Positions 18,552-29,510 are shown, numbered from the stretch's first letter. The stretch: 64,000 nt of DNA from JASLDZ01 sp965199975 (GCA_965199975.1 OZ241340.1:2232001-2296000); one strand, 5' to 3'. The notes: generated from the letters alone by a model not told the origin. Numbers and translations: made by a program.

Positions 18552-19417
18552 CAGCGCGCGGCTTCGGCCTGCCGGTCCTGCGCCAGCATCGAGAGGAGCT
18601 GAGCGGTGAAGACCGACCCCGCCGCCCCACCGCCGCCCGCTGGGCTCGGATCGGGTGCGCCCAGCGCGGAGACCGCGCTCGGGCGGTTCAGCAGAAACTC
18701 CATCAGCATCGCCTGCTCGCGCTGGCGTTCGCTTCGCCCGGCGCCGGCGTAGGCCGAGAACGCCCCCTCGCCGGGGTCGGCCTGGGCGCGAGCTCCCAGG
18801 GTGACGTCTTGCGTCCCGCCCGTGCGGTTCAGGTCGCCGTAGAGCTCGGCTACCGTGCGCGCCTGCCCGTTCCTGTAGAAGACGCTCCGATTGGCGCCCG
18901 CCGCATCGGGAAACAGGTCGGCCGCGCGTGCGCCCGGCGCCCGTTGCACCGCGTCGATCAGCTTCGCCGACCCCTGCGGGCCCAGGAAGTGCGCGGCGTA
19001 GAGCTCGCCGCCCGTCGGCTCACGGCCCGTATGGCCGCGCAGGTAGGCGGCGTGCTCGCCGGCCAGCTCGCCCGCCATGGTGGCCGCCGCGCCGGGATCG
19101 AATCGCAGGTCCATCACCGCCTTGCGCGCGCCCTCCCCCGCCACGGTGTAGCGCCCGTCGCCGCCTTGCTGGATGAGTTCGGCGTAGCGGGCGTAGCCGT
19201 GCGCGGCGCCGTGGCGCTTCATCACCCCGAGCCAGGTCTGCTCCACGAACTGGAACAGGCCCGCCGCCGAAGAGGTGGGAGCATGCGCCAGCGGGTTGTA
19301 GCCGCTCTCGCGCCGCGCGGTGCGCATCAGGAAGTCGAAGTCGACTCCCGTCGCGGACGCGGCGGTGCGCACGGCCGACTCCACCGCGCTGAGGTTGATC
19401 GCCGCAGCCACATGCAT
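18551..19417 (-). CDS. SLT-domain lytic transglycosylase (PleA-like)
   Basis: 288 residues. The lysozyme-like fold starts almost at the N-terminus, with the catalytic Glu in RTARRESGYNPLA near residue 38 and the supporting SSAAGLFQFVEQTWL near 51. No signal peptide is seen, which is also true of Caulobacter PleA, a transglycosylase-like protein needed for pilus and flagellum assembly. Cleavage of peptidoglycan glycan strands is expected. The C-terminal 90 residues are flexible and Ala/Gly-rich. PleA identity is inferred from size, domain position and the lack of a signal. Confidence 0.75.
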   Translation of the reverse strand: MHVAAAINLSAVESAVRTAASATGVDFDFLMRTARRESGYNPLAHAPTSSAAGLFQFVEQTWLGVMKRHGAAHGYARYAELIQQGGDGRYTVAGEGARKAVMDLRFDPGAAATMAGELAGEHAAYLRGHTGREPTGGELYAAHFLGPQGSAKLIDAVQRAPGARAADLFPDAAGANRSVFYRNGQARTVAELYGDLNRTGGTQDVTLGARAQADPGEGAFSAYAGAGRSERQREQAMLMEFLLNRPSAVSALGAPDPSPAGGGGAAGSVFTAQLLSMLAQDRQAEAAR

Positions 19418-19529
19418 GGGCGTTTTCTGCCGGGCGTGTGGTTAACGCAGCGTAAGCCGCCGCGGGTGCTGGCGGCCCTTCCATGTTGCGTGTAGGACGC
19501 CCCGCCTCCTGTCCGAACGAGAACGAAGC

Positions 19530-19991
19530 ATGGCCGACGCGCCCGAGACCCTCACCCTCGAGCTGACCACGGGCCCGGTGGTGATCCGGCTGCGCCCCGA
19601 CCTCGCCCCCAAGCACGTGGCGCGCATCACCGAACTCGCCGGCGAGGGCTTCTACGACGACACGCCCTTCCACCGCGTGATCCCAGGCTTCATGGCGCAG
19701 GGCGGCGACCCCTCGGGCACCGGCCGCTCGGGCTCGGACAAGCCCAACCTCAAGGCCGAGTTCACGCCGACCGCACACGTGCGCGGCATTGCATCCATGG
19801 CGCGGACGCCCAATCCCGATTCGGCCAACAGCCAGTTCTTCATCTGCCTCGACGACGCGCGCTTCCTCGACAACCAATACACGGTCTGGGGCGAGGTGAC
19901 GCAGGGCATGGAGAATGTCGACGCGCTTCCCAAGGGCGAGCCGCCTCTGAACCCCGGCCGCATCGTCAAGGCCGTCGTGTCGCAGGGCTGA
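19530..19991 (+). CDS. Cyclophilin-type peptidyl-prolyl cis-trans isomerase
   Basis: 153 residues, no signal peptide, so cytoplasmic. The active-site segment FHRVIPGFMAQGGDPSGTG begins near residue 50 and SANSQFFICLDD near 108, which include the catalytic Arg, Phe, Met and Gln residues of cyclophilins. It speeds cis-trans isomerisation of prolyl bonds during folding. It is preceded by a good ribosome binding region (GAACGAGAACGAAGC) and followed by a diguanylate cyclase gene after 65 nt. Confidence 0.96.
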   Translation: MADAPETLTLELTTGPVVIRLRPDLAPKHVARITELAGEGFYDDTPFHRVIPGFMAQGGDPSGTGRSGSDKPNLKAEFTPTAHVRGIASMARTPNPDSANSQFFICLDDARFLDNQYTVWGEVTQGMENVDALPKGEPPLNPGRIVKAVVSQG

Positions 19992-20056
19992 CAACGGCTA
20001 CGCTTACGGTGCGGTAAGGTCCCCGGCGTAGAAGGTCGTCGCCGGAGGACACAGGC

Positions 20057-21115
20057 ATGAGCGGCTCGGAAGCAGCCACCGCAAGCCCAGCGACGTCGCG
20101 CTACGTCTTCGCCCGCAAGGCGATCGACCTGCTCGAGGGCGTTGGCGCCCCGCCCACGCCCATGAACTACGAGCTGTGGCTGCAGTACGCCAGCGACCCC
20201 ACGGGTCCGCTCGGCGTCGAGATCGGCCGGCTCATGCGCGACGGCGGCCCCATCACCGAGCAGATGAGCGAGGACCTGGCCGAGCGCCACCTCCCCCGCC
20301 ACAAGCTCTCGCAGGAGATCAAGGAGACCGGCGACGCCCTGGCCCGCCAGCTCGACGCCGTCAGCCACGCCGTAGACGCCGCGCAGACAGGTGCACGCAG
20401 CTATGGCCGCGCGCTGGCCGCCGGGGCGCAGGAGTTCGAGTCGACGACCGACGTCGCGCAGCTGCAGCGCCTCACCTCGCACTTGGCGGACGCCACCCGG
20501 CGGGTGGAGCGCGGCAACGCCGCGCTGGCCGAGCTCCTCGCCCGCTCCACCCAGGACGTACGCCGCCTGCGCGAGCACATGGAGCAGGTGCGTCGCGACT
20601 CGCTGACCGATCCCCTGACCACCCTTCCCAACCGCAAGGCGTTCGACCTCGCGCTGGAAGACGCCTGCAAGGGCGAGGAGGTCGTCACCCTGGCCTTGCT
20701 CGACATCGACCATTTCAAGTCGTTCAACGACACCTGGGGCCACCAGACGGGGGACCAGGTGATCCGCTATGTAGCCTCGGTGCTGGCCCGCGCCGGCCAG
20801 GCGCCGCGGCTCGCCGCCCGCTACGGGGGCGAGGAGTTCGCCATGCTCTTCCTCAGCGAGACCCAGGCGCAGGCCGCCAAAGTGGTGGAGGGCGTACGCG
20901 CGGAGATCGGGTCGCGCGTGCTCAAGCGCCGCTCGACCCACGAGGAGCTGGGCGCGGTGACCATCTCGATCGGCCTCGCCCGCCGCGAGGGCGCCGAGGC
21001 GCCGGAGGCGCTCATCGGGCGCGCCGATGCGGCGCTCTACGCCTCCAAGCGCGCGGGACGCGACCGGGTCAGCCTGGCCGAGCCCGCGGCCGCCAGCGTT
21101 CCCGCTCTGGTTTAG
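20057..21115 (+). CDS. GGDEF-domain diguanylate cyclase
   Basis: 352 residues, cytoplasmic, without membrane helices. An N-terminal helical region (about 1-185) probably dimerises through coiled coil. The GGDEF domain spans about 190-345, with DPLTTLPNRKAF near 192 and the signature RYGGEEF near 258. The position for the inhibitory I-site (RxxD, five residues before the signature) reads QAPR, so product inhibition at that site is unlikely. It makes the second messenger c-di-GMP from two GTP. Its last 4 nt overlap the stop of the convergent GT8-like gene. Confidence 0.93.
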   Translation: MSGSEAATASPATSRYVFARKAIDLLEGVGAPPTPMNYELWLQYASDPTGPLGVEIGRLMRDGGPITEQMSEDLAERHLPRHKLSQEIKETGDALARQLDAVSHAVDAAQTGARSYGRALAAGAQEFESTTDVAQLQRLTSHLADATRRVERGNAALAELLARSTQDVRRLREHMEQVRRDSLTDPLTTLPNRKAFDLALEDACKGEEVVTLALLDIDHFKSFNDTWGHQTGDQVIRYVASVLARAGQAPRLAARYGGEEFAMLFLSETQAQAAKVVEGVRAEIGSRVLKRRSTHEELGAVTISIGLARREGAEAPEALIGRADAALYASKRAGRDRVSLAEPAAASVPALV

Positions 21116-22017
21116 GTCTGCGCCCAGGCGGGATAGCGCAGCGAGCGCGCGATCTCTCGCCCTTCCAGCGTGCGGATCGGCGCGGTGATCTCCAGCCCGC
21201 GCCGCATGTCGTCGTAGCCCGCCATGTGCACGATCCCGACCGGCGCGTTGGGCAGGTAGCGCTCGACCAGCGTGGTCGCGGCCGCATCGCAGGTCCACAG
21301 CGGACCCATGTAGTTGCAGGTCTCGGGCATGAGCTCGGCCGGCAGGCCGTCGGCGTGCACCATGATCCCCAGCGCCAGCTGGTCTGAGGTGAAGACGCGC
21401 CCACGCTTGAGGCACTCGCCCAGGCGCGCCCGCCACACCGTCCAGTGCGGCGCATCGCGGCGCAGCGCGAAGACGCCGGCGTTGAAGGTGGGCTTGTCGC
21501 CGACCTTGCGGGCCAGCGCCTCGCTTAGGCCCGCGCGCCGGGCGTTCTTGTAGAGCTGCGAGCGCACCTGCGCCCAGCCGAACGGGCCCCACTTCACGCT
21601 CATGGCCAGGCGCGCATAGCGCGAGGTCTGGCTCACCACCGCGATCCGACCGAGGGCTGCGCCGCGCACCAGCAGGTCGACGGCCGTGATGTCCTGCACC
21701 CAGGCGTCCCCATCGATCCACACCACGGTCTCGGCCTCGGGCAGCCGCTGGTCGAGGAAGGTGCGGCTGGTCAGCACCTTGAGGTGCTCGCGCCCCCGCA
21801 CACGGCGCGCGGGAATGTCGTAGTCCCACCCCACCTGCAGGATGCGCGCGCCCCAGCGCGTGGCGAGGTGCGCCTGCTGCTCGGGCCGCAGGCCGCCGTC
21901 GATGACGACAAGCCCGATCTCCTCGGCGCTGCGCGCCACGCGCACCGAGGCGCACAGCTCGTCAACCAGCGGGAAGTATCCGGCGTCGCCGCCCGTCACG
22001 ATGTGGGTCGAAGGCAT
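21112..22017 (-). CDS. GT8-like nucleotide-sugar glycosyltransferase homologue
   Basis: 301 residues, no signal or membrane segment. An acidic pair in VVWIDGDAWVQD near residue 98 corresponds to the DxD metal/nucleotide-sugar site of GT-A enzymes, and PTFNAGVFALRRD near 175 matches the acceptor-side NxG region of family 8. The final part has CNYMGPLW and IVHMAGYDD, where GT8 members carry a His coordinating the metal. The donor sugar is unknown. It is convergent with the GGDEF gene. Confidence 0.65.
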   Translation of the reverse strand: MPSTHIVTGGDAGYFPLVDELCASVRVARSAEEIGLVVIDGGLRPEQQAHLATRWGARILQVGWDYDIPARRVRGREHLKVLTSRTFLDQRLPEAETVVWIDGDAWVQDITAVDLLVRGAALGRIAVVSQTSRYARLAMSVKWGPFGWAQVRSQLYKNARRAGLSEALARKVGDKPTFNAGVFALRRDAPHWTVWRARLGECLKRGRVFTSDQLALGIMVHADGLPAELMPETCNYMGPLWTCDAAATTLVERYLPNAPVGIVHMAGYDDMRRGLEITAPIRTLEGREIARSLRYPAWAQT

Positions 22018-22091
22018 ATGTCGCCGTCTATCCGACCTAAGACTTGCGCTTCTTGCGCCCGCTGGCGAGCCAGACCTCCATCAGCGCGGTT

Positions 22092-22183
<92 letters not shown>

Positions 22184-22314
22184 GCAGAGGGGAATGCGGC
22201 GCCTGCAGGCGGCCCGCCCCGATCGAGGGCGCGATACCTAGCGGCGCCGACCAAGGCTCGCAACCCCGCAGAAGGCGGCGCAGCACAGCGCCGCCACCCG
22301 TAGACGAGGCGCTC

Positions 22315-22965
22315 TCACCCGGCCCCCGGGACCGGAACCACCGTCCCCGCCCCGAGGAGCTGCCCCGCCAGGTTCTGCGCGGGGCGTTCCGTGTCGCTCG
22401 TGCATTCCGGGGAGATGTGGGAGCCGAGCAACGGCACGCCATCGGCGCACCACGCAGCCAGGGCCACGCCCCTGTTGGTCTTCGCCACCGCCAGGTATTT
22501 GCCCGACGCGTCAATCAGCGGGGGAATGACGGACTTCGCGTCCATCGAGATGCCGTAGGAGTCCACGGCCGTCTGCCAGACGAGCTTGGGATCCGAAGGG
22601 TCCTTGATGTTCCACGCGGTCACGATCGCCATCCGGTAGGACGGATCGTCGACGGAGGTCTCGCCGGACGCCCGCAGGTTGGTGTTGTGGGTCTTGTATT
22701 CGAGCGTGACGATGTGGTCGGTCTTGTCGCTGGCGCGCGCCAGAGTGAACCCCTGGGCGATGAGCACATCCGCAAGCTTCATGGCGAGATCGCGATAGGT
22801 CGGATCCTTCGCCTGCTGGATCGTGATCGGCGAGATGCGCAGCGGCGTCGTCTTGTCGAAAGGAGCTTCCGCGTACGCCTCGATCATGCGGGCGTGAGAA
22901 GCGGCCGCGGCGGGGTCGGCGCCGGCGGCGAAGATAGCGGCGGCGGCGAGCAGAAAGCGTTTCAT
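22315..22965 (-). CDS. Secreted protein of unknown function
   Basis: 216 residues from ATG 22965, chosen because a clear signal peptide starts there (MKRFLLAAAAIFAAGADPAA). The upstream in-frame start at 23031 would bury the signal. The mature protein (about 195 residues) is predicted alpha/beta with DPTYRDLAMKLADVLIAQGF and THNTNLRASGET, reminiscent of periplasmic DUF4136-type lipoproteins, but there is no lipobox and I do not assign a family. One Cys pair (CADG, PECT) could form a disulphide. Confidence 0.7.
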   Translation of the reverse strand: MKRFLLAAAAIFAAGADPAAAASHARMIEAYAEAPFDKTTPLRISPITIQQAKDPTYRDLAMKLADVLIAQGFTLARASDKTDHIVTLEYKTHNTNLRASGETSVDDPSYRMAIVTAWNIKDPSDPKLVWQTAVDSYGISMDAKSVIPPLIDASGKYLAVAKTNRGVALAAWCADGVPLLGSHISPECTSDTERPAQNLAGQLLGAGTVVPVPGAG

Positions 22966-23082
22966 CGTCAGCTCCCACGGCTTTGCAGCGCCGACACACT
23001 TCGCGCGAGCCCCATGGTGGTCAACACCCACGATGACGCACCTTCACCTGTTCTCTGGTCGAATGCGCTGCGGAGCCCGCCC

Positions 23083-24897
23083 TCATCCAACACGCCGCGG
23101 ATCGGCGGCGTCCTCGATCTCGAGCTGGACGCCGCGGCGGTCCTTCCAGTCGTCGGCGCGCAGGCGGCCCGCCACGTGCAGCGCGCCACCGCCGGCCAGC
23201 AGGCGGCGGCCGAGGTCGGTGTCGGCGGCGCGCCAGGCCACAGCCTTGAGCGGCGCGCCCTCGGGCGAGGCGAACTCGGCGCGCACGTGGCCGCCGCGCA
23301 GGGGCTGGGCGCGCACCAGACGCAGATCGGCGAAGGCGAACACGGGATCGGGCGCGCCGGCGCCGAAGGGCTGCAAGGGCGCAAAGGCGTCGAGCAGCGC
23401 CCGGTCGGCGGCGGCGGGCGCCAGCAGGGCGTCGAGGTCGAGGGCGTCCTCTTCGAAGGCCTCGCGCATGGCCGCAGCCAGCGCCAGCGCCAGGAAGTCG
23501 ACCAACGCCGGCACGCCGCCCGCGGCCACCGTCACTCCGGCCGCCATGGCGTGGCCGCCGCCCGCCAGCAGCAGGCCTTGTGCGTAGGCCTCCTGGATCG
23601 CCCGGCCGAGGTTCACCCCCGGCTGTGAGCGACCCGAACCCTTGCCGATCCCGGTGACGGGATCGACACCGATCACCAGCGCGGGGCGCCGCCACCGCTC
23701 ACGCAGCCGTCCGGCCACGATGCCCACCACCCCGGGGTGCCACCCCTCTCCCGCGACCACAAGCACAGGCGCGTCGGGATCGGCCGCGAGCAGGCGCTCG
23801 GCCTGCCGCTCGGCCTGCGCCGTCACCTCCGTCTCCACCGCCTTGCGCTCGGCGTTGAGCAGGTCGAGCTCGGCGGCCAACACCCGGGCTTCCTCAGGAT
23901 CGTCGGTGGAGAGCAGCCGCGCGCCCAGGTCGGAGCGGCCGATGCGCCCGCCGGCGTTGATGCGCGGGCCGAGCAGGAAGCCGGCGTGAAACGGCGTGGC
24001 CGCGGCGTCGCTCGCAACGCCGGCGGCCGCGGCCAGGGCCGCCAAGCCAGGGTTCTCCCAGCGCCCCATCACCTGCAGCCCCTGGGTCGCCAGGGCGCGT
24101 GTGAGGCCGACGAGCGGGACCACGTCGCAGATCGAGCCCAGCGCGGCGAGGTCGAGCCAGCGGCGCAGGTCGGGCTCCAGCCGCTCAGGACCGAACAGGC
24201 CGCGGCGGCGCGCCTCGCGGTTGAGCGCCGCCAGCAGCACGAACACCACCCCCGCCGCCGCCAGCCCCCCCTGGCCGGAAGCGCAGTCGGGCCGGTTGGG
24301 ATTGACGAGCGCGGCGGCCGGCGGGGCCTCGCCCGGGCGCATGAGGTGGTGGTCGACGACCACGACCGGCAGCGCCAACGCCGCGGCCGCCTCCAACGCG
24401 GCATGGGCGGCCGCGCCGCAGTCGACGGTGACCACCAGCGCGCAGCCCTCGGCCTTTAGGCGAGCGAAGGCGGCGGCGCTGGGGCCGTAGCCCTCGGTCA
24501 GCCGATCGGGCACCACCACCGCGAGCTGGCGCCCGAAGGCGCGGAACCAGCGCACGAGGAGCGCCGCGCTGGTCGCCCCATCCACGTCGTAGTCGGCGAA
24601 CACCGCGCAGGGCCGCCCATCCACCGCCGCGTCGACCAGGAGCGCCGCAGCCCGGTCCATGTCGGCGAAGCACGACGGGTCGGGCATGAGCGCGCGCAAG
24701 GTAGGGCGCAGGTGGTCGGCGGAATCGGCCTGCGACACGCCACGCGAGGCCAGCACCCGCGCCACGGGCTCCGGCAGGCCGTGCGCCAGGGCGTGGGCGC
24801 GCACCAGCGCCGGATCGGGCGCGCGCATCCGCCAGGCGCGACCGGAGAGCGAGCGCGCCACGTCGAGGAAGTGAAGCGGTCCCGATCCGTCGGCCAT
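23083..24897 (-). CDS. recJ: Single-stranded-DNA-specific exonuclease RecJ
   Basis: 604 residues. DHH-family motifs are in order: FADYDVDGATSAALL near residue 76, VTVDCGAAAH near 130, VVVDHHLM near 157 and NPNRPDC just after. The DHHA1 motif GGHAMAAG lies near 444 and the C-terminal OB-fold completes the protein. RecJ degrades single-stranded DNA 5' to 3' in RecF recombination and mismatch repair, using Mn/Mg held by these Asp and His residues. A possible 43-codon ORF lies just upstream. Confidence 0.96.
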   Translation of the reverse strand: MADGSGPLHFLDVARSLSGRAWRMRAPDPALVRAHALAHGLPEPVARVLASRGVSQADSADHLRPTLRALMPDPSCFADMDRAAALLVDAAVDGRPCAVFADYDVDGATSAALLVRWFRAFGRQLAVVVPDRLTEGYGPSAAAFARLKAEGCALVVTVDCGAAAHAALEAAAALALPVVVVDHHLMRPGEAPPAAALVNPNRPDCASGQGGLAAAGVVFVLLAALNREARRRGLFGPERLEPDLRRWLDLAALGSICDVVPLVGLTRALATQGLQVMGRWENPGLAALAAAAGVASDAAATPFHAGFLLGPRINAGGRIGRSDLGARLLSTDDPEEARVLAAELDLLNAERKAVETEVTAQAERQAERLLAADPDAPVLVVAGEGWHPGVVGIVAGRLRERWRRPALVIGVDPVTGIGKGSGRSQPGVNLGRAIQEAYAQGLLLAGGGHAMAAGVTVAAGGVPALVDFLALALAAAMREAFEEDALDLDALLAPAAADRALLDAFAPLQPFGAGAPDPVFAFADLRLVRAQPLRGGHVRAEFASPEGAPLKAVAWRAADTDLGRRLLAGGGALHVAGRLRADDWKDRRGVQLEIEDAADPRRVG

Positions 24898-25217
24898 GCG
24901 GGGAGGCTAGCGGGGCATGCGAGTCGCGTCGCGCGCTCGCGTGGCCGCAGGGGGGGCCGCTCCGGACTCCCCGCCTCTTTGCCGCGACGAAGCCTTCTGT
25001 CCGGACAGTCCGGACCCGAGCACCAGATCCTTGTCCATGCTGCGCTTTCTCCTTCCAAAGCTTCCGGACTCCCCAGCCGGGACAGTCCGGTGCGCCGCGC
25101 GGCCTGCCCACAGTGTACGCCCCCCCCCCCCAGCCGCGTGAAAAACGGGGCGGCGAATGCACAGCTCGCGCGACGCAGCCGACACCGTCGCCTATCCGGC
25201 CCCCGCCGCGGCGAGGC
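24898..25217. other. Intergenic region with TCCGGAC motif cluster and C12 tract
   Basis: This 320-nt gap holds four copies of TCCGGAC (24961, 25000, 25009, 25063) plus a near copy at 25086. Two of them form adjacent GTCCGGAC palindromes at 24999-25006 and 25008-25015, a 9-nt step. A run of 12 C lies at 25120-25131. Apart from the small ORF listed separately I see no gene. Confidence 0.5.
24907..25038 (-). CDS. Possible 43-residue ORF directly upstream of recJ
   Basis: From ATG 25038, with AAGGAG 10-15 nt upstream (a good ribosome binding site), a 43-codon frame begins MDKDLVLGSGLSGQKAS and ends 9 nt before recJ. The product is basic and low in hydrophobic residues. It might be a real small protein, a leader peptide for recJ, or chance. 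Nothing about its function can be said. Confidence 0.3.
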   Translation of the reverse strand: MDKDLVLGSGLSGQKASSRQRGGESGAAPPAATRARDATRMPR

Positions 25218-25733
25218 TCACCCCAGGGCGGCGGACATTTCGGCCAGCTTGGCGACGGTGTTCATGTTGCGCGCGGTTCCCAGACGCTCGCCCGGCAGGC
25301 GCAGGCGGCTCGCGCCCGCGCCGTTCGGATAGGCGATGAACAACTCGCGGGCGCCGGCGCGCACCTCCTCGTCGACGAGTCCCTTGGCCTCGGCCAGCGG
25401 ATCGTCCGGGAGGGAGGCGTCGACGAAAAGGGCCATTACGCGGTTTCCCGGCCGGTCGGTGAAGGGATTGCGCGCCAGCACCGCGGCCATCTCGGCGGCG
25501 CTGCGCACGATCACGCTCAACGGCTTTCCGGCGTAGGCCTGCAGCCGCGCCTCCAGCGCCGTGCGCACCGCATCCTCATCCGCGTCGCTGGCGAAGACGG
25601 CGTTGCCGCTGGCGAGATAGGTCCGCACTTGGTTGAAGCCGGCCGCTTCGCAGAGCCCGGCTAACGTCGCCATCGGCAGCTTGCCCGTACCGCCCACGTT
25701 CACCGCGCGCAGCAGGGCGACGTAGGCGGTCAT
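25218..25733 (-). CDS. DUF1697 domain-containing protein
   Basis: 171 residues from ATG 25733 (MTAYVALLRAVNVGGTGKLP), the standard DUF1697 opening. The family signature RTYLASGNAVF is near residue 37, and NPFTD and a C-terminal TARNMNTVAKLAEM follow as expected. The longer in-frame start at 25871 overlaps the upstream dehydrogenase gene and is rejected. Function of the family is unknown. It starts 11 nt after the stop of the fatty-acid oxidation gene and is probably co-transcribed. Confidence 0.92.
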   Translation of the reverse strand: MTAYVALLRAVNVGGTGKLPMATLAGLCEAAGFNQVRTYLASGNAVFASDADEDAVRTALEARLQAYAGKPLSVIVRSAAEMAAVLARNPFTDRPGNRVMALFVDASLPDDPLAEAKGLVDEEVRAGARELFIAYPNGAGASRLRLPGERLGTARNMNTVAKLAEMSAALG

Positions 25734-25744
25734 AGGATCCGCCC

Positions 25745-27769
<2,025 letters not shown>

Positions 27770-27963
27770 CGGCGTCTCCTGGGGTCCCGTGTCGACGCCG
27801 CGCAGGCGCGCCGGGGCTCGCGGATCGTCCTAGGAGGGAGGGGGCGTCGCAGGCAAGGCCGGCGGTGGCGGGATCGAAGCTTGACAGGATCGCCGCGGCG
27901 CCCTCACGCTGCGTAGCGCGTGGACCCGGCGATCGGCCGCTCGTCCCCCGCCGGAGCCCGCCC

Positions 27964-28230
27964 ATGTCGCCGAGGTTCGCCGCCCTTCTCACCGCCGCCG
28001 CCCTGACCGCCACGTCGGCCTTCGCCCAGCCCAGAGCCGGCCAGTCTCCGAGCGAGACCCCTCCCGGCCCGGCGCCCGCCTTCCAGACGGGCGCAGCCGA
28101 CTGGGCCTGCCACGACGGGCGCTGCGTCTACGCGCTGGCGGCCGGCGCGCCGAGCCAGGGCTGGACCCGGTGCACCACCAGCTGGTTCCCCACGCACGGC
28201 GGCTGGCGCAAGCAGAACATCTGCCACTGA
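27964..28230 (+). CDS. Small secreted Cys-containing protein, unknown
   Basis: 88 residues from ATG 27964, where a signal peptide begins (MSPRFAALLTAAALTATSAF, then AQ). The mature part of about 65 residues has four Cys (WACHDGRCVYAL, RCTTSW, NICH), enough for two disulphides in the periplasm. I recognise no family. It converges on the end of the photosynthesis superoperon with 24 nt between stops. Confidence 0.6.
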   Translation: MSPRFAALLTAAALTATSAFAQPRAGQSPSETPPGPAPAFQTGAADWACHDGRCVYALAAGAPSQGWTRCTTSWFPTHGGWRKQNICH

Positions 28231-28254
28231 CATGATCGCGAGCGGCGCCGCGGC

Positions 28255-28587
28255 TCAGTGCTGCGGCGTCACCGGCTCCAGCAGGTTCTGGCGAATGTAG
28301 CTGGGCGCCGCGCGCGACAGCACGATGCGGCACCATCCGCTGGCGCAGCCGGAGGTGGGCAGCACAGTCTGCCCCACCACTTCGTCGATCACCGCCGACT
28401 GCTCGGTAGGTGCTGAATAGGCGAACAGCGGCATCTTGGTCTTGACGAAGCTGAGCCCCGGCGCGCCCGTGCGCACCGACGAGATGTTGGGACCGGTCGG
28501 CCCCTGCTGCGCCGAGGCGACGCCCGGCGCGGCGATCGCCAGCGCCCCCGACATAAGCCAGGCCGCGCCGCGTCCGTATCTGGTCAT
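28255..28587 (-). CDS. Periplasmic SH3-like protein at the end of the photosynthesis superoperon
   Basis: 110 residues from ATG 28587. A signal peptide (cleavage after GVASAQ) precedes a single bacterial SH3-like domain: AYSAPTEQSAVIDEVVGQTV, then SGCASGWCRIVLSRAAPSYI ending in NLLEP. Its ATG overlaps the bchO stop as ATGA, so it is translationally coupled to the Mg-chelatase genes. Bacterial SH3 domains usually bind peptidoglycan or proteins in the periplasm. A role in photosynthetic membrane assembly would be pure inference from position. Confidence 0.75.
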   Translation of the reverse strand: MTRYGRGAAWLMSGALAIAAPGVASAQQGPTGPNISSVRTGAPGLSFVKTKMPLFAYSAPTEQSAVIDEVVGQTVLPTSGCASGWCRIVLSRAAPSYIRQNLLEPVTPQH

Positions 28588-29510
28588 CCGCCATCCTCCG
28601 TCGTCAGTGAAATTCCGGCGCGGGCCGCCGCCGCCCCGATCAGGGCCGCCACGCGTTCGGGCGCCTCCTCGTGAGCGAGGTGGCCCACGCCCGTCACCAC
28701 CTCGACCTGCGCGCCGCCGGCCTGCGCCGCCGTCTCGCGCGCCTGCGCGGGGGGTGCGGCCGTGTCGTGCTCGCCCACGATCAGGGTGAGCGGCGGTTGT
28801 AGCCCCTTCAGACCGGCGTAGACCGCGTCGAGCTTCCACTGCGACATCATCTGCAGCCCCGCCCCGGCGTGGCCCGCACGCGAGAGCAGGCGGCGATACA
28901 GCTCGATCCCGCGCGGATCGAGGCGCGAGCCCACGCCCTCCATCAGCTTGGCGACCCGCGCGGCGTCGGTGCGGTGGGCGAAGAGGCGCACCGGCAACCG
29001 CGCGCCCGCGACCGCGCGGGCGAGCAGCGGAAACAGCTCGGCGCGCACACCGCGCCAGGGCACCAGCGCAGCGTCCAGCCCGACCACCGCGCGCGGGGCC
29101 ATGGCGCCGTCCAGCACCATGCGCACGGCGACCGCGGCTCCCGCGGAGTGGCCGACCACGATCTCGGGCGCCACGTCCATCTGGCGCAACAGGGCGCCGA
29201 CGCCTTTCGCCATGGCGTCGAGCGAGAGGTCGTCATCGTTGGGCCAGCGCGTGAAGCCGTGGCCGGGCAGGTCGGGGGCGACCACGTCGAACCGCTCGGC
29301 CAGGATAGGCATCAGGTCGCGCCAGCTGTGGGTGGCCGCGCCCGTGCCGTGCAGCAGCAGCAGCACCGGCCCGCGCCCGCGCCGCTGCACGTGCCAGCGC
29401 AGGCCGCCGACGTGCACGAAGGTGCTGAAGCGGCGGTTGGGCCAATCGCGCCCGTCCACGTCCCACAGAGGGGAATCGCGACCGCCCAGCATGAGCTCAG
29501 CCAGCGCCAC
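28584..29510 (-). CDS. bchO: BchO, alpha/beta hydrolase associated with magnesium chelatase
   Basis: 308 residues. The alpha/beta-hydrolase fold shows the oxyanion region LLLLHGTGAATHSW near residue 50, the nucleophile elbow VVGHSAGAAVAVR near 119, and a late VTGVGHLAHEEAPERV with the catalytic-type His near 280. BchO is conserved in photosynthesis clusters next to bchID and is thought to help Mg insertion into protoporphyrin IX; its reaction is not established. It overlaps bchD by 14 nt. Confidence 0.93.
   Translation of the reverse strand: MALAELMLGGRDSPLWDVDGRDWPNRRFSTFVHVGGLRWHVQRRGRGPVLLLLHGTGAATHSWRDLMPILAERFDVVAPDLPGHGFTRWPNDDDLSLDAMAKGVGALLRQMDVAPEIVVGHSAGAAVAVRMVLDGAMAPRAVVGLDAALVPWRGVRAELFPLLARAVAGARLPVRLFAHRTDAARVAKLMEGVGSRLDPRGIELYRRLLSRAGHAGAGLQMMSQWKLDAVYAGLKGLQPPLTLIVGEHDTAAPPAQARETAAQAGGAQVEVVTGVGHLAHEEAPERVAALIGAAAARAGISLTTEDGG

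Noticed and set aside
24999..25015. GTCCGGAC palindromes as LexA boxes
   Set aside because: Alphaproteobacterial LexA binds GTTC-N7-GTTC, which is not present; only the position before recJ suggested it.
27877..27900. TTGACA near 27880 as another PpsR-type promoter
   Set aside because: The matching CGT half is absent (CGG at that position) and the downstream gene is an unrelated small secreted protein.
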